Positions 38,392 through 50,960 of a stretch of 64,000 bases of DNA are shown piece by piece (the stretch's first letter is position 1; the number at the start of each line of letters is the position of its first letter). Source of the stretch: Neodiprion pinetum (lineage: Eukaryota > Arthropoda > Insecta > Hymenoptera > Diprionidae); contig NC_060236.1 in the NCBI RefSeq assembly GCF_021155775.2, forward strand, positions 7,175,087-7,239,086. Reading direction: 5' to 3'. The notes beneath the pieces are model-generated. The model searched no databases. It saw only the letters and a list, made by a program, of their open reading frames with translations, and was not told where the DNA came from. The position numbers and the translations under genes are program-made.

Positions 38392-38396
<5 letters not shown>

Positions 38397-39072
38397 GAGC
38401 GGTGTGAAAATTACCATCAATTTTTCATTTATCTATCTTTTTTATTCAAAGGCTTCGATGCAATATTTCAAAATGAATATTTAATAATATTGAGATTGAA
38501 ATTCTTGGGATAATATTCGAGAGAAAAAGTACCTCGAACGTTGAATCGGATGCGGTAATAAGAGTTGAAGAAAAAAGAAATTATGGTTTGTAATTTATCG
38601 GAAATATATATCGTATAATATATACACATTGTGACAAGGTGAATCTTACGATGAAATTTTTTTGCGTTTGCTTCTTTGATTTCACTAGCGTGAGAAATAA
38701 AAGGGAACTTTTGTCGCAAATTCTCGACTCTTCTTACATGCACGAAGTGCACGAGGATCGATTGCTACTGCAGAAGTAAAGTGAAAATCGAGAAATCGCA
38801 GGTATACGATGTAACGTACGTACGTACATCGGACAATTGCAGTTGACATGGAAAGTCGGTGGTGAGTCGAAGCCAAGAGAGAATCGCGACGTGTACACGT
38901 TATAAGAGAAATTAACGGTGTTTCGGTTCACTCCAATTTACGTAATTGGATATACCCGGCGTATACCAAGTCGAAGAAGATTTTCGCCAATTGCATCGGC
39001 ATCGTCGTGCCAGCAGCAGCCTTTGCTTCGTGTGCGAATCTCGATGCGAGGACCGTTATTGCACAAGCACAC

Positions 39073-39083
39073 GGAGAGAGAGG

Positions 39084-39142
<59 letters not shown>
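39073..39142. repeat. GA microsatellite
   Basis: About 70 bp of GA dinucleotides with minor interruption near its start. Confidence 0.95.
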
Positions 39143-39143
<1 letters not shown>

Positions 39144-39444
39144 CTCAGGCACGAGAATTGCTGTATATACCTGTAAGGAAGCGGCTGATACACATTTCGC
39201 AACGCATGCATGCGAATGTTCAGACGTTTTGCACGACGATCGAAAGACCGGCAATTCTTATCGAAGTCTTGCAGCTGAAGAACGGATGTCGGTAATGCGA
39301 ATTACGAATAACACGTCGAATAGGCGTGACAATAAATCCCGCCCTCCGGGCCGATTATCCTCAATTATTCCAATTCGCGCGCCCGTGATTGCGGGAAATT
39401 CAAACGGAAATTTATAGCCAGTGAAAATTCCGGGTGTACGTATA

Positions 39445-39875
39445 CACTGAGAGAAATTTTTAGTTTCGGTTACCGCTCAGTCCTTGACTATTTTCATATA
39501 TTTACCACAATCGAAAAACATAGTTCTAGGTAGAAAATGAAAATTAGTTTTCTACCTGTTACCGGAAAGTCTGGTATGCGTTGCTATTCTTTCTCATTAC
39601 GATCGCTGTTGCTATATTTTCTCGCAACTGTTGCGAAAATTTAACGCTCGTGCAACGATAAATTGACGTTAAAGCCTTGATTAACTAAAAAAGTAGAGTA
39701 AACCTCGCGAATTGATTTTGCGTTGCGATTGCCAAAAAAGGATCGACGATAGCGCAAAATGGTTGCGCGTACCACGTTTTTCGTAATTCCAACAATATTC
39801 AAACAGTTTGTTTTTAACCATACCTGTTTTACTCAATTTTTCTAGTTACCGTAGCAAATGAAATTTTTCTTAGTG
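39445..39875 (-). mobile_element. Family A MITE, full-length copy with TA duplication
   Basis: 431 bp, starts CACTGAGAGAAATTTTTAG and ends TTTTTCTTAGTG, with TA immediately on both sides (39443-39444 and 39876-39877). This is one of the best reference copies for the family. A TA duplication points to the Tc1/mariner superfamily. Confidence 0.9.
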
Positions 39876-40334
39876 TACTTGTACACGCACATATCACATG
39901 TGTAAAAATTCATCAAGTGTGAGGATAAATTGCGACGTGCCTGCAGCTCCATAAAATCGTAACGCTTGTACAGGTGATACGTTATTCCCTTGATTTTTTT
40001 TTTTTTTTTTGTCGCCTTTCTCTTATTGTCATGGGGGATAAACCCGAGATCGAATCGCTTATAGAAGCTTCTGTTCGTTGTTTATACAAGTGGTTTATTT
40101 TATTTTTTTACCTTTTGTAAGTTACCGCTCGGTAATGCAGACGGAATTATTTCTGCGCTATGTTTCAGCAAATTCATCAGCGGTATGAAAATTCTACATC
40201 AGCTTATAACCGATAGGAACGTTTGAACTCTAGTAAATCGGACAAGTTTAACAACTCTCGGAAGTTCAATTGTAAATTAAAGAGGCTCGAGTGACAGAAA
40301 TGTTCGTTGATATAACGAACTGAATTAATCGAGT

Positions 40335-40545
40335 TATTACTGAAATCACTGGATTACTGAATTACCGAAATTACTGAATTCAATTTATTAACTCTGTTGA
40401 TTTCCAATTGACCGATTAGCGATTTCCATTGATTTTCTACGATTTCCCACCGTTCTACGTAATCCACAGTGATCAGTTGTGATTTCCTGCGATTCTTCCA
40501 AATCCTTAAGTCTCTGAAGATTGCCTCAAACGTTTAGAAATCATT
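40335..40545. repeat. Degenerate GATTTCC/ATTACTGAA short-period repeat
   Basis: First half: ATTACTGAAATCACTG, ATTACTGAATTACCG and ATTACTGAATTC. Second half: repeated GATTTCC words (TTGATTTCCAATTG, GCGATTTCCATTG, ACGATTTCCCACC). Unit length drifts. Confidence 0.5.
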
Positions 40546-42921
40546 TTCATATCACGTGAAAATAACGCAGAAATCACGAAAAATCGATATTATCGATTTA
40601 TAATCGTTCGTTCGATCCCCAAGTGAATCGGACATTCATTTGGACAACGACTTTGAATCGCCGAAGCGATTACCTACGAAAAGTGTTGACTGAAATTTGA
40701 TCTCAATACCCGCGTGATTTGGTGAAATTTTGAAAATCCTCCACCGCCGCGTACGATCGCCGAGCGATCCTTGATTTCTCACTAAATTTACGATAGCCGT
40801 GTGCATCCGACGATTGGCTGCAGCAGTTACGGGGCACAATTACCGAGCCGAGGCAGCGAGAGTTGGGAAATCGGACGCACGGTGCAGCATCTCGAAGAAG
40901 CTGCGGCGCACGGCGGTGAATTTATTAACGCGGAATTACTTGCCGAATGATTTTACTCCCCGGTTATAGACGCATCGGGGGCTTTCGAACTAAGGAGAAT
41001 CGCGCCGAGAAGCGATGCCTGTACCTTCATAAATTGACTAACCGATAGACGGCTCGTAAAGACGGAGTAAGATTCTTGAGTGGCTCGCTTTAACCCCGAC
41101 GATCCTTTGCTCCGTATATTATATTCCGGATCGAGAAAAGAAGGACGGATATACTTACGCGGTGGTAAATTGTTTGCGATACAAAAAGGAAGAAAGAAAA
41201 AAAAAAATAAATAAATAAAAAAAAAAAAAAAAAAATAAAGAAAATAAGAAAAAAACTCTCGCACACCTGCCTCCTGTAATGTATATGATATTCGCAATTA
41301 GCGCCGACGAAACGGTACAATAATAGCCGTTAATGTGTGTGCATTGATTATTATACGTACCGTACTTTTGTATGCGCGCAGGCAGACTATCCGTGAAATT
41401 TTTCATCTCTTGTGATTATTCGTATCTTCATCTTCTTCCTCTTCTTCCGTTGTATTGTTTTTTTATCTGAAAATAATTTAACGGTACACACACGATAAAA
41501 ATTTGCCGTGAATTTTGTCACGATCAATTATCGTCAGAGGTTATATTTCTGCACGCAGCTTGATTACATATTATATACATATTATATATATATACATATA
41601 TATATACATATACATATGATAGTAGAACCAGAGAGGCGCTTGCTCTGCATATTAGTAATTAACTCGGCAAATAACAAGCTACGGTTAATTAATAGGTGCG
41701 CGAGTAATTCTATACACTGTACGAAAATACTGATACAAGGTAATACAAGGGTGTGAATAAATTATAGTGAGAAACTCTTCTTGTAGGAGGAGCGATAAGA
41801 TCAATTGTGAAACTCGCATGAAATTCTGATGATTTTATTTTTTTTTTTTTCTCAAACGAATCTTTCGTTTATTTTTATCACGAGAATGGTTAACGGCGTC
41901 ACATATTTTTTTCACCGTCTTTCAACAACATTGAAACATTTATTGCACATCGATGCCAATTTTTAACGTACAATGTAGACTATAAAACTTTTCTCGTTCG
42001 TTCAATTTATTTTCGTAATTCGTAACATACAAGTACAAAGAATCTTACAAAAAAAAAAAAGAAAAAAAAGTATATCTCTGCGTAAAGTGTGGAATATTTA
42101 GTAATTGTACTAAGCTCGGCAATCTTGTGTTAACTTTGACAATTATAAATCGTTCAAGAGGTTCACGTTTATTAGCGGAATTCTAATTGTTTTATAAATT
42201 AAAGTTTAATTCTGATGTCTCTATGATATGCACGTGAAAAATCGAGCCTTAGCTACTTGGCTATACTTCTAATAAATCAATATCGTTGATAAGAGTAAAA
42301 AAAAATGTTAATATTCCTGAACTAGCCTACTTGTTAGATACTTATTAACCAATTTCGTTGAAGCGTTGGCACTAAAATTTTTCAACAATTACCAATCGTA
42401 AGAAACGAAATTCTTTTCGCTGCAACGAGATAGAACGTTACTTTTTTTTCTTTCTTTTCTTTTTTTTTTTTTTTTTTTTTCGTCTTCATCACTCCAGATA
42501 CTTCAATTCTCCGTAACTTTTACCGAGCGGCGCTCTGCAATCCTGCAGGAGTCAGAAGATAATTCTGGTCCAGAAGCGTAACGGTCGCGTGATTATACGC
42601 AGCATCACGATTCCCCTTCTCCTTTAATCTCCCAATACGTATACCACACGTATATCCTTTCTCCTCGGCTCCTCGCCCATCTCTCGCCTTCGGAATCTGA
42701 GTCACGTTTTTTGTTCCGCCAGGCGGTATTTTCACCGATCGATCCTCCGATCGGACCCTGATCGAACCTGACGATCGCCGTGCATGACAAGCTCGGTTTT
42801 TAACTTTTTTTCCGAATACCTCACTTACAGTCGACGAAGAAAAATCATTCCAACGCGATGTGCCGGATCAGCAGCGCAGAGTATGGCTGTAAATCGATTA
42901 ACGGATTTTTTACAACACACT

Positions 42922-42947
42922 CCCCCCCCCCCCCCCCCCCCCCCCCC
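42922..42947. repeat. Poly-C run (26)
   Basis: Uninterrupted C. Length may be imprecise, since such runs are hard to sequence. Confidence 0.85.
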
Positions 42948-44287
42948 ACGATCGATATTATTTACACAATGAAATTGACGAGGTGTTGTTTTTTTTTTTT
43001 TTTTTGTTTTTTTTTTTCTCCCACTTCATTTAATTACACCTCGATCGCTTCCGACGATAAATATTCTCACCAACAAAAGTCAAGTTTGTGCAACATTCGC
43101 TTGGATATTTGTTGTGTATAATTAAAAAACAAAAAGACAAAAATTAGTCGCATGCTTTTGAAAATACGTCGATTCTCGGTTTTCAACGTCCACATTTTAT
43201 CCCGTTGCGAGCAATCGACCCTCCAAGTCTGATGATTTTTGGGTTGAGGAAGTCATTCTGGGTCCAAAGATACGCTGAAACAAGTGATCGACTTTAAACG
43301 AGGCTACGATTGAATCTGATCGCGATTTATGAATATTTATTCATTCGTATGCGGGTTCAATCAGTTCACCCGATTGAAATAATATCGGACAACGTTGTTG
43401 ACGATTTTAATTAACATGAACATTATTGAAAATAGTATTTGAAAATTTTTGCATACTCGATTCGGAAGAAAGTCTCTCACCAATTTCAACTCCGTTTTGA
43501 AACAATTCTTGTACGATTTACAATTCTATCGTAAATATGCAAATAATCTTTCAATCGCATTGTCAATCAGTCGCAGTGTCATAATCGACAAGTTTATCAA
43601 GAAAATTCAGTAATCGTAAATTACTGTTCTGCCATCAAAATACCGTACCGTTTGAAGGGGTTTAAACGATATTACGGTTCGTTGACAAAACCGAATTACG
43701 TAATCGTAGCGATGATCGCAAAACGAAGTTCGGACGAGAAATTGGAAAAAAAAAAAAAAAAGACAACAACAATTTCTCTTCTATCTTATTTGCACATTGC
43801 ATTCAGAATTGTGTGCATGTATACAATAATGCTCAGACTTTCTTTGGTAATTTCAGGCAGAAGAACACAAAACTCGATTTTGCAGAGCTCTGAATAGCAG
43901 CGCGGATTTCGGAATAATCTGCTTTTCTCTTCTCGAAGAATTTCTTCTGTTCGTGTATTTTTTTTTTTTTTTTTTTCGTTCTCCTTATTTTTTCATTCAC
44001 GTTTCACGTTCCTCTGTCATTATTGTTCAGCCTCTCTCCGCTTCCCTTTTCTCTCTCGCTGACACGATACTTCCGTATCTCTTTGCCTGACGTTAATGGG
44101 TTGGTTTCGCAGAGTTTCTTCGGAGGCTGTGCGCGCTTTTGCAAGGTGGTTTCGTTTAGGCCAGAGGGCATCGCGTGGGCGATTTCAAGAGTATTTTTGG
44201 GTGGCCGTATTTTCGCTCGCCACTTCACGCCGTACCCGGAGAACTTGAAAACTCTTATTACACGTACCGCTGTATCAAAGGTTGTAC

Positions 44288-44312
44288 AAAAAAAAAAAAA
44301 AAAAAAAAAAAA
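44288..44312. repeat. Poly-A run (25)
   Basis: Uninterrupted A following GTTGTAC. No retroposon body recognised. Confidence 0.9.
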
Positions 44313-46110
44313 CATTTTCAACGCAAATTGCGTCATTAAAATCTCCCGTATATTATATTGTTATAACGACTATACCGTGCACACACACGGTTGACTAAAT
44401 ATAACTTTCTAACACACCGAGACTATCGCTGCTCGCAATTAGAATTATAATCCCGGATTATTACGCTCTCACGAATTTGCCAGTTGAATATGTTCGTTAA
44501 TTTCATTTCTTTTTTTCATTTTTTTCTTTGTTCGTACACTTGTTTCCTTATAGTTGTTGTTTTTTTTTTTTTCTTTTCTTCTTCTTCTCACTCGTTAGTA
44601 TCGAAATTGAGCACAAGTAAAATAACGCACGCGTCGGCAAGTCTACCTTTGTACGATCCTCTTCTTCCTTATCCTCACCGTCTTTAACCTCAGGGCGAAA
44701 CTTCACCGCTAAGCGGGATGCAATTTTCGTGGATTGGCAGCTGCTTTATCGCACGATGCAAACTGGGATCGTTTCTGGGAATTTCAACTCTGCGAAATCA
44801 CCTTTATAAGTATATATACGTATATGTATGCGGGTGCACGCGCGTTTGTGTGTGTGTGTGTCTGCATAAATTTCCATCACTCCTCACGCGTTTCAGAAAT
44901 TTCAAATTGCGGCACGCAGACTCTGCCGCCTTTCGATTCGAACTAAAAAATACGAATTCGAACTTCGTCCGCAGCTTCTGTGATTTTTATTCTTATTTCT
45001 CTCTTTCTTTTTATTTTAAACTTATTTCTAACAATTTTTAAACGGTGATATTATAGACGAGAGGATGAGAAAAAGGAAGGCAGGGAAAAAAGACAACGAT
45101 AGCGGTTAACCGGGTCAAGTAATCGGGAAGTTAAATTTATGTATTACTTGCTATTGATAACTTGGCGTTATAAAAAGTTTTCTCCGCTTTTTCGTTTGTC
45201 GTATTTATAAAGCGAATGCAATTAGTGTATACCTGAAGTATATAGCGTTAAAATAATCGTATACTCAAATCATTATCATTATCATTGATTGTATTGTTGT
45301 TGTCGTTGTTGTTTTTATTTTACATACGATAAACGGACAATGATTGTCAGAAATTTATTTATAACAAAAGCTTGCCGCGTGCAATCTCAATTCTGTTTTT
45401 CTTATTCCGCTGTTCTTCGTACGTTTTTCATTTCCCATTTTCTTTTTCTCTTCAGTCCCTGGGAAGAGCCTCTAATTTTCGAGTTTTCCTATTTCCTGAT
45501 AGTCCACCGCAAACTGCGTAATATCATTGATTGTCAAAGCACTTTCTCTTTAATTTCAAATCACTCGTACAAAACTACCTATTATTATACCTGTCGAGGC
45601 GCGAGTGTTATTCTTTTTTTTTTTTTTGTTTTTAAAGGTTTTTATACACCAAGAATTTTTCACTGTTAAAACGTATAAATTGTCGCATAAATGTGAATTA
45701 AAACTTTACCGTGACAAGAAATGCGGATCATTTTACAACTCGTGCAGGTATATGCAATACGTGTATAAATATATATACGTGCGCCAACTCGTAACGCAGC
45801 GTCCATTCGTAGGTGTTTTAACATTTACACCTTTGCGAAAAGTATTATGTGGAAAAAATTGTGAAAACATAAAAGATCGGAGGAATAACAAGCTCCGGTT
45901 GCATCGTGCAACATCTGCACCTTATTCGAGGGAATGAATCGGCTCTTTTGCAATGTACGCGGAATGACGGTGTCGCTTTTTGTAATAATAAACACAACGC
46001 GTGCTGAAGTGACATCCAGAAAACTCTTAACTTTCCTCGATACTGTATTTTAATATCGGGGAAAAAAATTTCGTCTCGTATTATTTAAAACCGCAAGCCT
46101 ATACTTGTAC

Positions 46111-46357
46111 ACTAGGAGAAAAGTTTTTTTTAAATACAATCAAGTTTCCTCAAATTTAACAAATTTTTGCATCGCTATACCGTACAGTTGAACAAATTAT
46201 CACGACTTTCTTTTTAAATAAAGTCTCACGTTCGCGCTTCGCCTTATTCATCACAAATATTCGGTCTTTTGTTTATTTGATTAACCCGTTCACCTTGAAA
46301 TAAAAAAACATTTACTCAAAATATCCCTTTATTTGAGTAAAGAAACACATCTTAGTG
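46111..46357. mobile_element. Possible small CACTA-G-ended element
   Basis: Starts CACTAGGAGAAAAG after TA and ends CATCTTAGTG, loosely the inverse. AT-rich and non-coding. The ends recall family A (CACTGAGA) but the interior does not. Only one copy was seen, so this is tentative. Confidence 0.25.
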
Positions 46358-47200
46358 AATTTTCAAATGTTTTCGACATGTTTCGTAAATTGAGTACATA
46401 TATGTGTATATATTTTTGTTTCTTTATTCAAAATTGGCGTTTACCTCGCAACGTGAGAATAATTCTACATGATAAACAGCGGCGATCGATTTGTCGGAAA
46501 AGTTTGCTCTTGTTTATGAAAAAAACAAAAAAAAAAAATTACAAGCCGCTAATTTTACACAGGAAAAAGCTGACGTTTTGAATTTCGTAAAATTAAAGAT
46601 TAAAACAATAAAAAAAAAAAAAAACAGAAACTCTTGGCACACTCCGAACACATTTTCGCTTTGGAATTAACCAAGGAGTTTGAAGAAAAAAAAAAAGTAT
46701 ACACATGCCGACGATGAATTTTTTTCCCTCCATTTGACGAATCTTAGGCTGATCGATGATCCATCGAAAGATCGAGCACCGAGAAAGCCGCAAAATCGGT
46801 ATCCGGTCGCCTGTCGATCGTCTGCGGTCTGCAGGCTGCAGGATCGCGATCGCGAGTTGAGGGAAAGGGATTAACGCGAAAAGGACACGGATCCGTTTCA
46901 CCTCCGAGGGTCGGTCGACCCGTTACTCGGTCTTTCTCTCATTTTCTCTCATTACAATCTCGGCTCTTTCGTATTTCTTTTTCGTTATTTAATACCTATA
47001 ATTACATATTCCGCGGCAACAAGGGCGTAGAAGATCCGAAATTACGACCTGTCACATCGTCACTTACATACACATTCGCACTTTCGGTATAAAATCTTTC
47101 CCCATTCTTACTTCTCTCATTTTCTCCTCATCCACGTCTAAGATGTCGGGACATTAGCGCCAATTAATTCGAATTTGTTTTAAACTCTCTGTCGTTTCTA
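46358..47200. other. Unassigned sequence
   Basis: No supported gene. Short A runs near 46527-46537, 46610-46625 and 46685-46697. Confidence 0.5.
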
Positions 47201-47632
47201 CACTGAGAGAAATTTTTATTTCCGGTTATCGTTCAGTCCTTAACTACTTTCATTCTTTTACCACAATCGAAAAATATAGTTCTAGGTAGAAAATGAAAAT
47301 TAGTTTTCTACCCGTTACCGGAAAGTCTGGTATCCGTTACTATTCTTTCTCATTACGATCGCTGTTGCTAGATGTTCTCGCAACTGTTGCGAAAATTTAA
47401 CGCTCGTGCAACGATAAATTGACGTTAAAGCCTTGTTTAACTAAAAAAAGTACAGTAAACCTCGCAAACTAATTTTGCTATGCAATTACCAAAAAATGAT
47501 CGACGATAGCGCAAAATGGTTAGGCGTACCTCGTTTATTCCTAATTCCAACAATATTCGAACAGATTTTTTTAACGATACCTGTTTCACTGAATTTTTCA
47601 TGTCACTGTAACAAATGAAATTTTTCTCAGCG
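47201..47632 (-). mobile_element. Family A MITE, full-length copy with TA duplication
   Basis: 432 bp, starts CACTGAGAGAAATTTTTATT and ends TTTTTCTCAGCG, with TA on both sides (47199-47200 and 47633-47634). Confidence 0.9.
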
Positions 47633-48497
47633 TATCCTGTTTTTTGCTATTGTTTCAGCCTCTGTAATTCGCGTTATGTGGCGTACATGTAACAGAATTC
47701 GAGTCGTAACAGTGTCACGGATTGTTTTGACATACATACGAGGTACATACGCATCTCCGTATATAATATACATATATATACATATGTGTGTGTGTGTGTG
47801 TGTGCGCGTATGAATGCATCATAAATATTATTCACGCCAATGCAACCCCGCTGTCCGTACCATTCCACCACGTATAACATTGAGGTGAAAATAATTTGTT
47901 CAATTGGATAAATATCGGTCACTTACAGGTATATAATGTACCATATACATATATTTATTTATACAATACAATATTGCAAGGTACGCAATTATATTTCAGA
48001 GTGACGCTTATTATTTCATCATATGCATTCAAACAAATACATATATACGTATGTGTGCGTGTGTGCGTGTGTGTGTTTATAAAATGATCTACAAATTGAT
48101 CCCCAATTCATGCGATTATTATAACGCCGTAACGTCTAAGATACTTCGATTTGTTCAAAGGTTGAACGCGCAGTTAAACAAACCAAATGAATCGATCGAT
48201 CAATGTGCAGGAATAGTTCGATATTTTGTAATCCCGTTCGGTTTGTTTATATTTTATTTGTTATCATTCACTCTCCAGATTCTCGCAATTCAGTTTTACG
48301 ATGAGTCTCGTATTTAACTCGTATCGTCTGTACAGGTATGTGAAATTAATATGCGGACTGCAACGCGGAATTCGACGAATCTATAAATATCCACAGTGAT
48401 TAAGATACCGCGTGTAAAATAAGGCGCCTAATTACCTGTACAGTCGACGTCGTTTTCAAGTAGCTCTCATCAATTCTTAACTATATATATATACATA
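47633..48497. other. Unassigned sequence
   Basis: No supported gene. GT tract at 47785-47804 and a short one near 48050-48077. A plus-strand frame at 48051-48317 has a hydrophobic C-terminal stretch but no recognised family. Confidence 0.5.
47785..47804. repeat. TG microsatellite
   Basis: About ten TG units after an AT-rich lead. Confidence 0.9.
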
Positions 48498-48554
48498 CTT
48501 GATTTTATTAATACGATAAGTAACGTATAGATTACAAAGATTTTGTATAATATA

Positions 48555-48594
<40 letters not shown>

Positions 48595-48632
48595 GTAATC
48601 TATACGTTACTTATCGTATTAATAAAATCAAG
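48498..48632. repeat. Perfect 41-bp inverted repeat around an AT microsatellite
   Basis: Arms at 48498-48538 and 48592-48632 are exact reverse complements (41 of 41). The 53-nt spacer is mostly TA dinucleotides, so the whole unit could extrude as a cruciform or fold as one long RNA hairpin. The arms are not low-complexity. Only this instance was seen in the window. Confidence 0.95.
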
Positions 48633-48692
48633 ACCGCTTAAACTTTCGCATTTGCTCCGGGCGACGCAAACGAGCTCTGACACCATAGAATC

Positions 48693-48731
<39 letters not shown>

Positions 48732-49574
48732 GCATATATGTGTGTGAACAAATGTATAAAATCACATGTGTATGTGTATCTCGTAACAGCCGTTTCCTTC
48801 AGTCAAAGAAGACGATAATCGGCAACTTGACGACGTTGAATTACATTCTGAATATATGCCTCGACAGCGATACGATAAAGAAACGATCGTCGATTCGTGG
48901 GAAATGCGAAGAACGATCATTTATGGAAATCAATAACGGCGTTAAATATGGTAAACTTGATTTTTTAGAATGTCTGAAATGAAATTTATAATTCGCACCA
49001 AATTCGTCCGAAATTTACTCACCGATTTTACATTATAGTACCACGAAAATTTCTAATTTTTTACAGAGATTAAAATCGAAATTTTCAACAGATAAAATGA
49101 GTGAAATTTGTGTTTTTCTCATACATTTGGTGTGTGTGCGTGTGTGTGTGTTTTCGTTTCATTCACCATAAATTTACATCATCCTGCAGAAAGGTTAAAG
49201 GATGAAACGTTGAACTCAAATTATTCAAGTGACTTGGTTCTGCGGTAAAAACAAGAAACAAAATTTACACAGACTTTCTAGAAGTGCTATTTTTAGTCTA
49301 ACCCTTTGAGTCACGGTGTTCGGTATTCTTACCACCCATTTTACATCCAGTTTTTAAAATATATTTAAAGAACTTTTCAACGTATTTTTTGCGGTTTATT
49401 GCTATTTCTGATAATATATTACTAGATTCTCAATACTCGAGAGCAATTATTGCGGTATAATGTAAATTTTTATTCTTAGAAACAAAATGATTGAAAAAAG
49501 AATCGTGATGATTGAAGGAATAACAAATTTCCGAAAAAGTTTCCCCTCTACACGTATACATGTTTTACATAAAT
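48633..49574. other. Unassigned sequence
   Basis: No supported gene. AT run at 48692-48728 and a GT tract at about 49131-49151. Confidence 0.5.
48692..48728. repeat. AT microsatellite
   Basis: TA dinucleotides, about 60 bp beyond the perfect inverted repeat. Confidence 0.9.
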
Positions 49575-49912
49575 TATAAGTTTTTGGAGTCACTGCTTAC
49601 GAATCTGAAATCGGATATAAAAAATTTAAGACGGCGGATCCAATACGGCCGAGAAAAAATTTCAAACTTGATCGAATTCGGAGAAAATACTCTGTCCAGG
49701 TCTTCGTGGGGTCGATGATCACGAATCCGAAATCAGATCTTGAAAATTGAGTACGAAAAATCGAATCAGCGACCCCAAAAACCCCTGCATATAGTTTTGT
49801 AACTATGTTCGATGAAATTCGAAATTTCTGTCGACCATGTTAGATCCACCACTTCGAAGTTGTGAAATCTGATTTCAGATTCGTAATCAGCGACCCCATA
49901 AACCGTAGAATA
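49575..49912 (+). repeat. Family I repeat, copy 2
   Basis: Uninterrupted relative of 16271-16655. The phrase AATCAGCGACCCC occurs twice, and AATCCGAAATCAGA is mirrored by ATCTGATTTCAGATTCG, giving internal inverted symmetry. Non-coding. Type unknown. Confidence 0.6.
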
Positions 49913-50417
49913 CAATCTCGTCACAAAACTTGACTCAGCACAATAATGTGGGACTTAAAGGTTTGAACGATACGGAGAGTTGAATGATTATTATTACAGA
50001 ACTTATAGCGAACGTCAAATTGCAGGAACGATTTGATTCTGGTCCGATTTCAATTACACTCGTCAACGATTCTAAAACGTGATTTTTCACAAAATAAACA
50101 ACTCCGGATTAAAATGTGCTCAAAAAATGGAAATTTTTCCCAACGAGCGAAAGGATTTTTATTTTTCTTTCGGGCATAATAGGAATAATCCAGCAACGGG
50201 CGAGATGGCGAGTCGATGCAGCGATGCAGCGTTACTTCCTGTTGCGCTTGTGAGACCGCATCGGCACTTTCGCGTCGCGCGGTCTCTCCGTCGGTCTGCG
50301 GAATGCAGAAAAGGAGTGGAAAAGGAGAACGCAGCGTTAGCGTTTTGAGTTGAATTCCTGCCGAGTCAACCGGCTATAACGGAGGCTTCAATTTATTCCC
50401 ATTTATAAACGACACAC

Positions 50418-50454
<37 letters not shown>

Positions 50455-50689
50455 GATCCTTCTCGAAGCTCGCTTTCGCTCGCGGATGCTGGAAGAAAGG
50501 ACATCAAGGACCTTGCCACTTTTTTTAAATTTTCGCACTGCCAAACCGCGAGGATGTATTTTTAAACATTGGTGAACCGACAATTTTTGAATTATAAAGA
50601 AAAATAAAGATTTATCGATCAGTTTACGAAACGTTGAAAATCTCGGAGGTTTTTCTTCGATTGTCAGAAGACTATTTCACTTAAAGCAA
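49913..50689. other. Unassigned sequence
   Basis: No supported gene. AT run at 50417-50454. The stretch at 50200-50340 is less AT-rich, but its frame has no recognised family. Confidence 0.5.
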
Positions 50690-50960
50690 TTATCCTTGTT
50701 TTCTTCGATGATCAATTGAATATCGCTAATCTTTAATCGTAATCAATATCAGTACAATGTTTTCAAATTAAATATCCAGCGATTCCACCTAGAGTGATAA
50801 AATCAACGATTTCAGTGATTTTTTAAACATGGTCTTACATATAAAATGAACTATCGTAGAATAAAATTGAACACGTGTACCAGATTTTTAGCAATTTTAA
50901 AATGATTTGAAACGAAGCATCGATGTCTAAACTGTTATTTATAATTTTGGTACGTTCAAT
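50690..50960 (+). repeat. Family J diverged repeat, copy 2
   Basis: Related to 22185-22420 through TTGAATATCGCTAAT, AATCGTAATCAATATCAG, AAATTAAATATCCAGCG and TTTTAAAATGATTTGAAACG. Confidence 0.45.

Larger units (their letters stand above)
37996..39444. other. Unassigned sequence rich in simple repeats
   Basis: No supported gene. GT tract at 38006-38024, GA tract at 38361-38391 and GA tract at 39073-39142. Frames over the GA tracts encode only RE/ER repeats and are artefacts. Confidence 0.5.
39876..46110. other. Unassigned sequence, 6.2 kb
   Basis: No supported gene. Contains a degenerate repeat (40335-40545), A-rich runs (41189-41250), AT runs (41570-41615), poly-T (42440-42480), 26 C (42922-42947), poly-T (42985-43017, 43959-43977), 25 A (44288-44312) and a GT tract near 44848-44861. 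Frames through these tracts give poly-F or poly-K peptides only. Confidence 0.5.

Noticed and set aside
39007..39417. Coding frame rich in RE/ER repeats
   Set aside because: It is the translation of a GA microsatellite.
48498..48632. miRNA gene call for the perfect hairpin
   Set aside because: Metazoan precursors usually have imperfect stems and a loop shorter than 53 nt. Without small-RNA evidence only the inverted repeat itself is annotated.
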